A DNA stretch of 37,800 nt, taken from Gonium pectorale. Lineage: Eukaryota > Chlorophyta > Chlorophyceae > Chlamydomonadales > Volvocaceae. The stretch covers positions 2,019,254-2,057,053 of the forward strand of contig LSYV01000005.1 in NCBI GenBank assembly GCA_001584585.1. The letters are read 5' to 3'. A program made the translations under genes and the position numbers. Within the stretch, counting starts at the first letter, position 1. Each line of letters starts with the position of its first letter. Shown here in pieces: positions 10,960-19,776 of the stretch. A model generated the notes under the pieces. It saw only the letters and a program-made list of their open reading frames with translations, searched no databases and was not told the origin of the DNA.

Positions 10960-11741
10960 ATGCCGCTCCTTCCGACCGTGCTCTGGGCGCAGCGTTCGGA
11001 CAAGCTCTACCTCACGATAGACGTCCAGGACGTCAAGGATCAGACTTGCGATCTGCAGTCTGAGAAGCTCTCGTTCTCGGGGAAAGCAGGCACTGAGCAG
11101 AAGGATTACTCGCTAGATCTCAATTTCTACCAGCCGGTCGAGTCGAGCTCGGAAGACAGCAAGATCAGCGTCACGCCACGCCATATCTTTCTTATCATTA
11201 AGAAGAAGGAGGCGGGGCACTGGCCGCGGCTGACCCAGGAGCCCGCCAAGCAGGTGTCGCACGTCAAGGTAGACTGGGACAAGTGGGTGGACGAGGACGA
11301 GGAGGACGAGAAGCCCGAGGCGGACTTCAGCGGTGAGTGGCGCAGCCATCGGCATGGTGTCGGGGTTCCAGGTCTTTCCCCTATCTAGGTCATTCTACGC
11401 GAGTCTTTGCTCCCAACGTTTCCGTCATCAAAGTTATTAAATCAGGCGCTTATCAGCGTATCTTGCTGTGGCCTGACCTGCCCACCGGGTTTCGCCACGC
11501 CGCAGGCATGGACTTCTCGAGCTTGGGCGGCATGGGTGGAATGGGCGGTATGGGCGGGATGATGGGTGGCATGGGCGGGATGGGTGGAATGGGCGGAATG
11601 ATGGGTGGCATGGGCGGGATGGGTGGCATGGGCGGGATGGACTTCAGCCAGTTCGCAGGCGGCGATGACGACGGGCCAGCGGAGGACGGCGAGGGCGAGG
11701 ACTCGGACAACGAGGAGCTCCCGGACCTCGTCAAGCCGTGA
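10960..11741 (+). CDS. p23 (SBA1/PTGES3-type) HSP90 co-chaperone, 2 exons, 202 aa
   Basis: Exon 1 is 10960-11332 and exon 2 is 11506-11741 (609 nt). The intron has a G|GTGAGT donor and CGCAG acceptor, phase 1. The CS (alpha-crystallin-like) domain fills residues 1 to about 110: WAQRSDKLYLTID at 9-21, SLDLNFYQPV, and the p23 signature HWPRLT (87-92) with VKVDWDKWVDEDEE. Exon 2 encodes a GGM/GGMM repeat tail, MDFSQF, then an acidic end (DDDGPAEDGEGEDSDNEELP). Plant p23 proteins carry comparable Gly-Met tails. p23 binds the ATP-bound HSP90 N-domain and stabilises the closed state in the cytosol. The ATG at 10960 lies close before the VLWAQRS motif, as in other p23 proteins. An HSE-like octamer lies about 230 bases upstream. 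Confidence 0.95.
11526..11640 (+). repeat. In-frame GGM-coding minisatellite in p23 exon 2
   Basis: Imperfect tandem nonamers GGNATGGGC/T encode Gly-Gly-Met units with two Met-Met interruptions; a larger block appears to be duplicated. Repeats like this change in length easily while keeping the frame. Confidence 0.85.
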
Positions 11742-12258
11742 GGAGGTCTCGCTTGCTGAGGTTGTGGACTAGCGTAGCGGGGGTGGCTGCATTGCACACG
11801 GGCTTTACGGGGCCAGGGATTGCGTCAGCTGGCGGGTTCGTTTGCTGCGCGGCCCGCTTGCTACCTGCGAAGTGCTAGCACGACTCTGCTGGTCGTGGCG
11901 TATGCGTCGGCGTGCGGGCACGCCTCGCTATCCCGGCAGGAGTCGTTGGGGAAGTTGGGTAGGCCCTCGGGCCCTTGGGCACCCGTATGCACGTGTGACA
12001 CCGAGTTGGATCAGGGACTGGGAACGGAATGGTCGGATGCCGTGCTCGGACGCGGATGTCCCCGTGATGAGTGTGCTGAGCGCCTGAGAGGACTGAACAG
12101 ATGGTTCGGGTTCAGGCTGTTAAAGTAAAGGTTCTCGCCTCGCGTCGAAGTGCCTTGACAGCGGACGTGATTGGTTGCTGGAGGGAGAGGAGGCTGGGAG
12201 CAGCTTGAAGCCGTCCTCGGCGCTCGGCTGCAAGTCTTACAGACTGGCGACGCAGTAG

Positions 12259-12263
12259 TGTAA
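12259..12263 (+). terminator. TGTAA poly(A) signal of p23
   Basis: The first exact TGTAA after the p23 stop, 518 bases downstream, a normal distance for green-algal 3'UTRs. Confidence 0.6.
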
Positions 12264-12483
12264 AGCCAATCTGCGAACTTGATACGCGTTTCGTCTACCG
12301 GGCACACCTCACGGACCCCCACACGAGCCCGGGACATCTCGTCCTTGCCACACCCGCATGGGGCTATAGCTTTGGCCATCGAGGGCCCCATCCTCGAGCC
12401 ATGGGAAGCAAAGGGAAATGTGCACCTCCTGCTATGACACCGCGGGGCCTCACCTCGTCCGACGTGCATATGCTACCATCGGC

Positions 12484-12488
12484 TTACA
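12484..12488 (-). terminator. TGTAA poly(A) signal of CGE1
   Basis: Minus-strand TGTAA about 445 bases past the CGE1 stop. If it is used, the p23 and CGE1 transcripts end about 200 bases apart and do not overlap. Use of the second copy at 12241-12237 would make them overlap. Confidence 0.55.
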
Positions 12489-12930
12489 GAATTCCAAGTA
12501 GAGGACCACCCAAGAGGTCCTACAGGCAAGAACGCCATGCCCAGCCATGCATACATCTACGAGGGCACGGTCGCCCAACCGCATAGCAGCATGCTCCTGC
12601 TCCCTCCACACACTCGTGCCGCTCCACACAACGCCATTCCTTGCAAGCTACCTTCCCATCCCCAGAGGGATCCCGATCCATATGCAACCCCCAACGAGCG
12701 GAGAACGCACAAGCATGCAGGGCGGCGTCGCCGAAAAGCCAAAAGCTGCCAAGCCGCCGGCGCGCACTCAGTCCCGGGCTCGAAGGCCAGGAGAGGCCAC
12801 GGCCTGCTTGCAGAAAGCTGCAGAACTAGATTACGGGCGGCGCAAGGCCCCCAGTCGCGGCCCGGCCCATCCGTCCTTCACTGGAGCCGCTGCCTTCGGG
12901 GCCGCTGCGGTGATGGTGCAATCGGCCGCC

Positions 12931-15900
12931 TCACTCCTCCGAGCTGTTGGCGGGGCCCTCCTCCGTGTATGACACCTGCACACATAGTAGTGGCGGCGTT
13001 CGCGCTGGCTTCCTGCCCTCGTCACCATCCTCTCGCAGTACCCCACCACCATCAGGTCAGCCGGAGCGCCCAGCATCCCGCCCCAGACCCCGCCCGAGCG
13101 GTGGGTCGACGGTGCTAGCTCACGTGCGGGCGCCGCGACCCGGTCTTCCCCTCCACTTCCCTGACCCGACGGATGGGCGCGCGGTAATATGCGCCGCAGG
13201 CGCCCCTAGCACTAGGTGCTCCTTCCTAACCTCCTTCAAATCCCGCCAACGCCCCCGCCTGTATGAACGTCCCCCACACGGTGGCACGCGCCACCGCCCA
13301 CCCACCTTCACCATGGCGGGCCGCACCAGCTTGCCCCCGATGGCGAAGCCCTTGCGGAACTCCTGCAGCACCGTGCCGTCGGGGTGGGTGTTGGAGGGCT
13401 CGCGCATGATGGCGTCGTGGATGGCGGGGTCGAAGGGCGTCCCCGTGGTGGGCACCGCCTCCACGCCCAGCGAGCGCATCATCTCCACCATCTGCTTGTA
13501 CAGGCTCTGCGGGCGGGAGGGAGGGAAGGAGAGGAGGGGAGAGGTCGAGGAGGAAGGGACACAGGGTGGAGGGTGAGCAGCCCGGCATACAGAGAGTGGG
13601 GTCGTTGGGCATGTTTCAATGACGGCGCAGTGGAGGGGGCTACCGTGAGGCATATAGGGGTGGCGAGGACGCACGCAGCACGGCGGGCGGAGCGCATTCA
13701 AACGGGCCGGCAGGGGCAGAGGCACACCGTGAGGCGCGCGGCTGCGAGGTGAGAGGCAGCAGGGGCAGACCAGAGGAGCAAGAAGCCGGACCGTGCTTGC
13801 AGCACTGTTACGTCGATCTCACGAGTCCATTGGATCACAACCCCGCCCCGCCGGCCCCGCTGAACCCTGGTTCGACCGGCCAATGCCCAGCTCGCCCCAC
13901 TCCGACCCCACCTGGTACGAGTTGTTGATCTTCTGCTCCGACTCCGTCTCGGCCTTGACCTGCGCGCGAGCGGCACGTGCATTGTTGGGGCGCATGGGCG
14001 TCGGCATCGTACCGACCGACGGGCACATGGAGAGGCCCCAAGGGATGGATGCCCAGGTACCGCCAGGGCCACACCAGCGGCCGCAGTGCCAGCCCTCCCG
14101 TGCTTACGCATACCCATACACACTTTCACCCCGGCTGCAGCACGCTAGCCCGCCAGCCCCACCAGCCCACGCTGCGCAGTCGGGTGGAACTCCTCCGCAG
14201 GGACCATAGTGCTGTGCCCCATGCTGTGAGGACCCCGGGCAGGGGACCCGCGCAACAAGGCAGGCGCACAGCCCGATCGCCCCGACGGGGCATCGCATGC
14301 GGCGGGCGTGGGTGCATGCCGACGTGTAGTGCAGCAGGCGCGCTGCACAAGTTGCGTAGCCAACGTGCACAGGCAACCCCTCTGCCCCGCCCTGACATGG
14401 ACAGGCGCGGTTGGCAGACAGACAGGACTGTGCGTCCTCGCGGCTACACTTCTGACCTCCGGCCCAGAGTCCACCCAGCACGCTGCTGTCCTGTGCTTGA
14501 AGTTTGCCTGCCTCCATCCACACACAGTCCCCTCCACAGGCCCAACCGGCCAAGGGCACCCGCTTTGCCCGCCCATGCCCACTCTGTCGGGCCATTGCCG
14601 CGTCGGCTAGCTCTCGCCTTCATGTTCATGCATCATGCTGCCCCGCCGGGGCCCACCCAGCCCCAGATACCCCGCTCTCCGCCCCACCGACACACGTTCG
14701 CGCATACCTTGTCCTCAGCGTGTCCCCGCCCTACTGCGCTCTGTATGCTTTCAGCAGGTGCCCCAACTTGGCCGTGTTCGACCCCGCGCCCATCCGCCCC
14801 CTGGTACCCACGCAAGCCCAGTCAACCTGCTCTGGTATGGACGCATAAGCGGTGCCACGCTTTGCAGCCATCGCTCCGCTTGCCCATGGACTATCAACCA
14901 TCGCTCAACTTGCCCACGGACAGAGTGACCGAGTAACCCCCCTGGGCGCCCCCCTCCGCGGCCCAACCTGCGTCCGCGCCAGCTCGAAGTTGTCCACCAG
15001 GGGCAGCATCTCCTTGATCACATCGCCGCGGACGCTGTCTGTCAGCTGGGCGCTCTCCTCGCGCTGCAGGTACAACAGGGTCGTAAGGTCCGGGGGTTAT
15101 CTCAAAAACATCAACCCGCTTGCACATGCCCGGGCCGGATGAATGCGGGGTTGGGGCGTTTTAGGGGGGGTGACCTGCCGTGCCCGTACATGTGCAGTGC
15201 GACCTGCGCGGGTTTAACCCGACCCTTCACCACCCAGCCTCCGTCAGAGCGGGTTCGCACGACGGATTTGGGGTGCTTGCGTGCACGCACCGTGCGGCGG
15301 CGGAAGTTGTCAAAATCCGCGTTCAGGCGAAGGTACTGGTCTTTGGCCGCGGCGACCGAGGCCTCCAGCGTGGCAGCGCGCGACTCAGCAGCCGAGGCCG
15401 CCGACTGCAGGCGGTTCATTTCCGCCTCAAGGTCCGCAAGGGCGCTGGTCTGTTGCATCCGGTGTGGAGGGGGGAGGAGTCAGAAGCAAGGGACAGGTCG
15501 TGCAAGTTAAACCGACCTGCGGCGAGGGCGATGGCCATGGCGAGGGTCGAGCCGGAAGGCGTTCTGGGTTTGCATCCCGCCGATCCCCAAAGCATTTCAC
15601 GGTGTCCCAAACCTCAAAGGTCGCTATGCGCAGCTGCGCTTCGTTGTTACACGCCCGGCCGTTGACTTACGAGCACGTCCTTATCCAGCGACTCCTCGTC
15701 CAACGCCTTCTTGGCCCGCTGAAGAGGCGACAGGATTTGCTCCTCAGCGGGGGCCTCGGCCTCGGCCTGCGTTGTTGCAAGCCGCGATGCTGAGGTAGGA
15801 CTACCTTTACGAGGGCAGGCCCGCGGCGGCCCAATTAAGCAGCTGTACCTCGGCCGCTTGAAGGATCACGAGCCGGCGCTGGATGGGCGATCGAACAGCG

Positions 15901-15977
15901 GCAGCGGGCCGAACCGCAGCCCGAGGCGCCCCCCGCCGCACAACCCCGCAAGCATGGCGAGCCGCTGAAAGCTGCAT
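12931..15977 (-). CDS. CGE1: Chloroplast GrpE nucleotide exchange factor CGE1, 7 exons, 257 aa
   Basis: Exons: 15977-15849, 15766-15671, 15449-15291, 15063-14968, 13959-13912, 13506-13306, 12975-12931 (774 nt); all six introns are phase 0. Exon 1 encodes an Arg/Ala/Val-rich plastid transit peptide (MQLSAARHACGVVRRGAPRA...). Next come a Glu-rich segment and the long GrpE dimer helix (LEAEMNRLQSAASAAESRA, KDQYLRLNADFDNFRRRT). The core follows: SVRGDVIKEMLPLVDNFELA, ETESEQKINNSYQ, LYKQMVEMMRSLGVE, FDPAIHDAIM, VLQEFRKGF, LVRPAMVKV. GrpE releases ADP from DnaK-type HSP70, here plastid HSP70B with its J-domain partners. Intron 1 begins with GTACAG at 15848-15843, which would encode Val-Gln if kept in the mRNA. 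An HSE-like octamer lies about 83 bases upstream of the start. Confidence 0.93.
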
Positions 15978-16059
15978 TGTAAACAAAATACGTTTCGTTT
16001 AATCAGGGACGATGCTTGGGGTTGCGATCGACAGCCAACCCCGACGTTTTGTGAGCGCA

Positions 16060-16067
16060 TTCTGGAA
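16060..16067. promoter_or_regulatory. Heat-shock-element-like TTCnnGAA upstream of CGE1
   Basis: TTCTGGAA, the same octamer as upstream of p23, sits 83 bases before the CGE1 start codon. Two perfect HSE units are present without a clear third. GrpE genes are commonly heat-induced; use of this site is inference. Confidence 0.35.
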
Positions 16068-17434
16068 CGGCCGTGCCGTACTGCCACACAACCACATACA
16101 CACGCGCAGGCCTGGTACCGTGAACAGTAGCAATAATGGCGGCATGATTCAGCGTGTTTTGGCCAGCTCCCATCAGCTCCCAGCGTCAAGCACGTGGTGC
16201 AGGCTGGTTGGCATGGGTTGAGCAGCCAATGGACACGGCCGCGAGCTAACCAGCGCCCAAACCGTCCACAATCCCTTCGTAAGTTTGCTATGTGGTAAAC
16301 TTGGATTCCCATCATGCCCGTCAGAGACGGTCTGAGCTCGTCGCCTGGAGCGAGTGACAGACAGAGCAGGCAGCCCGACACATCCCGACACCAAACACAC
16401 CTGCTGTGTCTCGCCCCATGGAGTTGCATGCGCCCCCAGCCACCCTGTACACGGCCCCCTGCCCCCCTTATAAACCATGGACACCGACGGGCAACAATTT
16501 CTGAGCCCGAGGGTTCCTCACCTCCTGGACCCGAGGCGCGGAAAGTGGCTCGGGGCTCTCGGGGCCGTTGGGGGAAGGGCGGCATTGCAATCCAGCGCTG
16601 CGCTAGGGGGGTGGCGGAGTGGGTTTCCCGGATGCGACCCATCCGGCACAGGACACGCCGGTTAGGCTGCTAAGGGTGTACAATGCATCTCGCCCGTATC
16701 TTAACGGGCCATTCAGGGAGGGCAGTTTCGGAAGTTCTCGTGACGGGAGGGCTATCCGTCCCTCCCGATGTATGCCCCCTTTCTCGCCTCTCCGCCTGTA
16801 ACCTTTCCGCAGAAAACAGAGACCTGACAAGTCGTGTCATGCCTTCATGAGTCACGGCGCCGTACTTTGTGCAGTTCTACTCTACTAAGTGGGGTTTCTG
16901 CACAGGGGGGGGGCGGTCTTCACACATTAGTAATGCATTGACGTGGAATCCTCGCCGTACTTTCTTGCTAGGGCTAGCCCTGGGGCTAGCTCACAGTTAG
17001 TCTTGAGCACGCTGGTTGAACATACCGTACAACACACGACTCGACGCACGTGTCACGGCTCCAGGCGGACCCACGTGAACCCATGGCGCTCCTTGAACTT
17101 CAGAAACATCGCAACGAGCGCCTGCGCCACCGCCATCGCCAGGCCACGGATCGGTAATCACACCCCACCCCGCCCCGCTCCACCGCATGGTTGGGAAAGG
17201 GCCATCCCCATGCCAATCTTGCCAGGCCAGGGGGCCCCAAAGCGCACCCACTAGGCGGCGTGCCCAAGCAGCTGAACAGCCGAGCACCGACATCACAAAC
17301 CACATGTGTAGGGCGGCCTATAGCCATGACAGCACAGTCGTGCTCGACACGGCCCACGCTCGACACGGCAGTGCCCGCCCCCTGTCCACACTCGACGATG
17401 CCGCTGTGCCGCCACGCCGAGGACGCTCTGGCAT

Positions 17435-17511
17435 GGGCCTGCTTCAGGGCCGCCAAAACGGAGGTCCTGGGCCGGGCCTGCTGCAGGGCCCCCAAACGAA
17501 GGTCCTGGGCC
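17435..17511. repeat. 39-bp tandem duplication
   Basis: Two adjacent copies (17435-17473 and 17474-17511), both running from GGGCCTGCT to GGTCCTGGGCC, are nearly identical apart from a few substitutions and a one-base length difference. Noncoding. Confidence 0.85.
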
Positions 17512-17948
17512 GGCGAGGCAACGCCGCGCGCGCCAACACAAACTTACGTCATCATGATCATTGTTTTCGGAGAAGCCATTACGCTACCCGAAACACGCAG
17601 TCGTGGTTTTCTTTGCTGGCGGGGACGCTGCGCCCTTGGGGGCCCTTCCCAGGGGGGCAGGGTCCCCGCGGTCAACCGTCAGCCCGGGCCAACCGGCGGT
17701 CCTCAGTCCGGTCCGCACCCCACACAGTCCTGCTGCCGGAGAACGTACACATCTATCATTGCACACATCCCAAAAAAGCAACCGCTCGCCACCTACATTG
17801 GCAATGCCCTCACCATGGTGCCGCCCTAATCGCTGTGGCACGAGGGCTGGTGCACGAAAGCGCACCGAATGGGTGGGCCGCCTCCTGGCCCCGGCCCCGC
17901 TCCAGTCGCCGCCCCGCCCCGCGCTACCAGTAGCTGCAGCTGCCGCCC

Positions 17949-19745
17949 TCATAGCCGCAGCGGCGGCCGCAGCGACACGACGCAGCCGTGCAGGGCCACA
18001 AACTGCACGTCGATGTTGGGCTGCTGCCCGTCCTGGGGATCGAACTCGAGCGTGCGGTCCTCCGGCGCAATCAGCTTCACGAGCACCGCGTTCCCGCCCC
18101 AGCGCTGGCGCAGCCGCAGACACAAGTGGCCCGACGGCGGCGGCGGCTGTTCCGCTGTGCCCGGGGCGGCGGCGGCATCGGTACCGGCGGCAGTGGTTGG
18201 GTGCGGCTGCTCATCTGGCAGGCCTTCAAAGGCGCGGGTTGCTGTGTCCGAGGGCAACAGCACCGCAAGCTGTGCGCCGGCCCCTGCTTCCGCGGCAGCG
18301 CCTGCGCTCGTTGCTGATGAGGAGTGACTTCCGGATGGCGGCTTTGCCGCCGCTGCCGCTGACGCCGTCGCCGCCTCCGGCGACGTGGTCGTCGCCGCCG
18401 GGCCGGAAGCCCCGGCTTGCTGCCTCCCTCCAGGCGCAGACCCACTTGCTGCGGCGGCTGCGGCAACAGGCGCCGGCGCCCACGGCGGCAGCTGCGACCC
18501 ACGGGTTGGCCCGGCGGCGCCCGCGGCGGAGTGCCTGGGTCCGTGCCTGGAGCCGTGCCGGTGCGGACTGGTGACCAGCTCGCCCTGCAGCACGGTCTGG
18601 ACGTTCTGGTAGGTGTGCCGCAGCGCCTGCACGCCGACTGCCTCCGACACCAGCGCGAGAACGGCCTACAACGGGGTGGGCGGGCGGGTGGCTTGGTGGC
18701 GGGCGGGCGGTGGTCGGCATTAGCAGGACTGCGATAAGACCTGCTTTTGGCACGCGCTGATGGGATGCGGTGGCGGCGGTGGCGGCGCTGCAGCAGGCAC
18801 CATTGGCGCACCGATGAGAGGACGCCGACAGCAGAGGCCGCAGCCACCGCCCCGGCCAACCGTACCATCCTTCGCTCCCTCCCCTCCCTCCCGCTCGCCC
18901 TGCGGCCCAGGGCCCAAGACCCTGTCACCCAGGCGTCACCCACCCAGGAATCCAGGAATCCCCACCCGATGCCCGTCTGACCGCTGTGACGCCTTACCCC
19001 GGCCACGTTGGGCAGCATCAACGTCGCCAGCCAGTGGCTTGGAGTCAGGCCCTCAAGCAGTTCGCCGCCGCCAGCGAAGCCGCCGCCGTCGCCATCGCCG
19101 TCTCCGCTGCCGCCCGAGCCCGATCCACCGCCGCAGCCGCTAGGCACCGCCCCCGCCTCCTCTCGCCGGTCCATTGCGTCCCCGCACGGACCACCGAGCG
19201 GCCCCACGCCGCCTCCTCCCACCGCCGCCGCCGTCCCCCCGGCGCCGCCGCCGGCCGCCCCTTCCGACCCGAGCCCACCGGCGTCGGCGTCGGCGTCGGC
19301 CGGCCGCTCGGACCACAGCCCGCCGGCGTCGCCGTCGCCGTCTGGGTGGTCGGCGAAGAGCGGCGGCTGGCCCTCCGTGCCGTACAGGAAAGCCAGCTCC
19401 TCCTGCCACTCCTCGGACCCCACCTGCATCTCGTCGTCATCGTCCCCTTGCTCCTCCTGCCCGCCGAGCATGACACCGGGCCCGCCCGCGCCCTCGTCTT
19501 CCGACCCTTCAGACCCTTCGTGGGAGCTGTCCCCCTCCCCCTCCCCATCCTCATCGCTCTCGTCGCTGCTCAGGATGAAGTCGTCATCAACGGCGATCCC
19601 GGTGGTGATGCGGTACCCTCGGCCGCCGCCGTCCGCCCCGGCGCCGGCGGGGGCGCCGCCGGCGCCGTGGTCGCCGTCGCTGCTGCTGCCGTCAATGGAG
19701 CCTAAGTGCATTCGGTCGTCATCGTCGCTGTCGCTGTCGCCTTCA

Positions 19746-19776
<31 letters not shown>

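Larger units (their letters stand above)
11742..12930. other. Shared 3' intergenic region of convergent p23 and CGE1
   Basis: About 1.2 kb between two converging stop codons, holding both 3'UTRs. Plus-strand TGTAA at 12259-12263 suits p23. Minus-strand TGTAA at 12488-12484 suits CGE1, and a second minus-strand copy lies at 12241-12237. No conserved coding sequence was seen. Confidence 0.6.
15978..17948. other. Intergenic: CGE1 promoter and F-box gene 3' region
   Basis: About 2 kb between two minus-strand genes. The right part should be the F-box 3'UTR and the left part the CGE1 promoter and 5'UTR. It contains an HSE-like octamer (16060-16067) and a tandem duplication (17435-17511). Open frames of up to about 250 codons on both strands have no conserved motifs and arise from high GC. 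No exact minus-strand TGTAA was found. Confidence 0.5.

Noticed and set aside
15866..16642. Minus-strand open frame of 258 codons overlapping the CGE1 start
   Set aside because: It is out of frame with the CGE1 transit peptide and has no conserved motif; high GC makes such frames common here.
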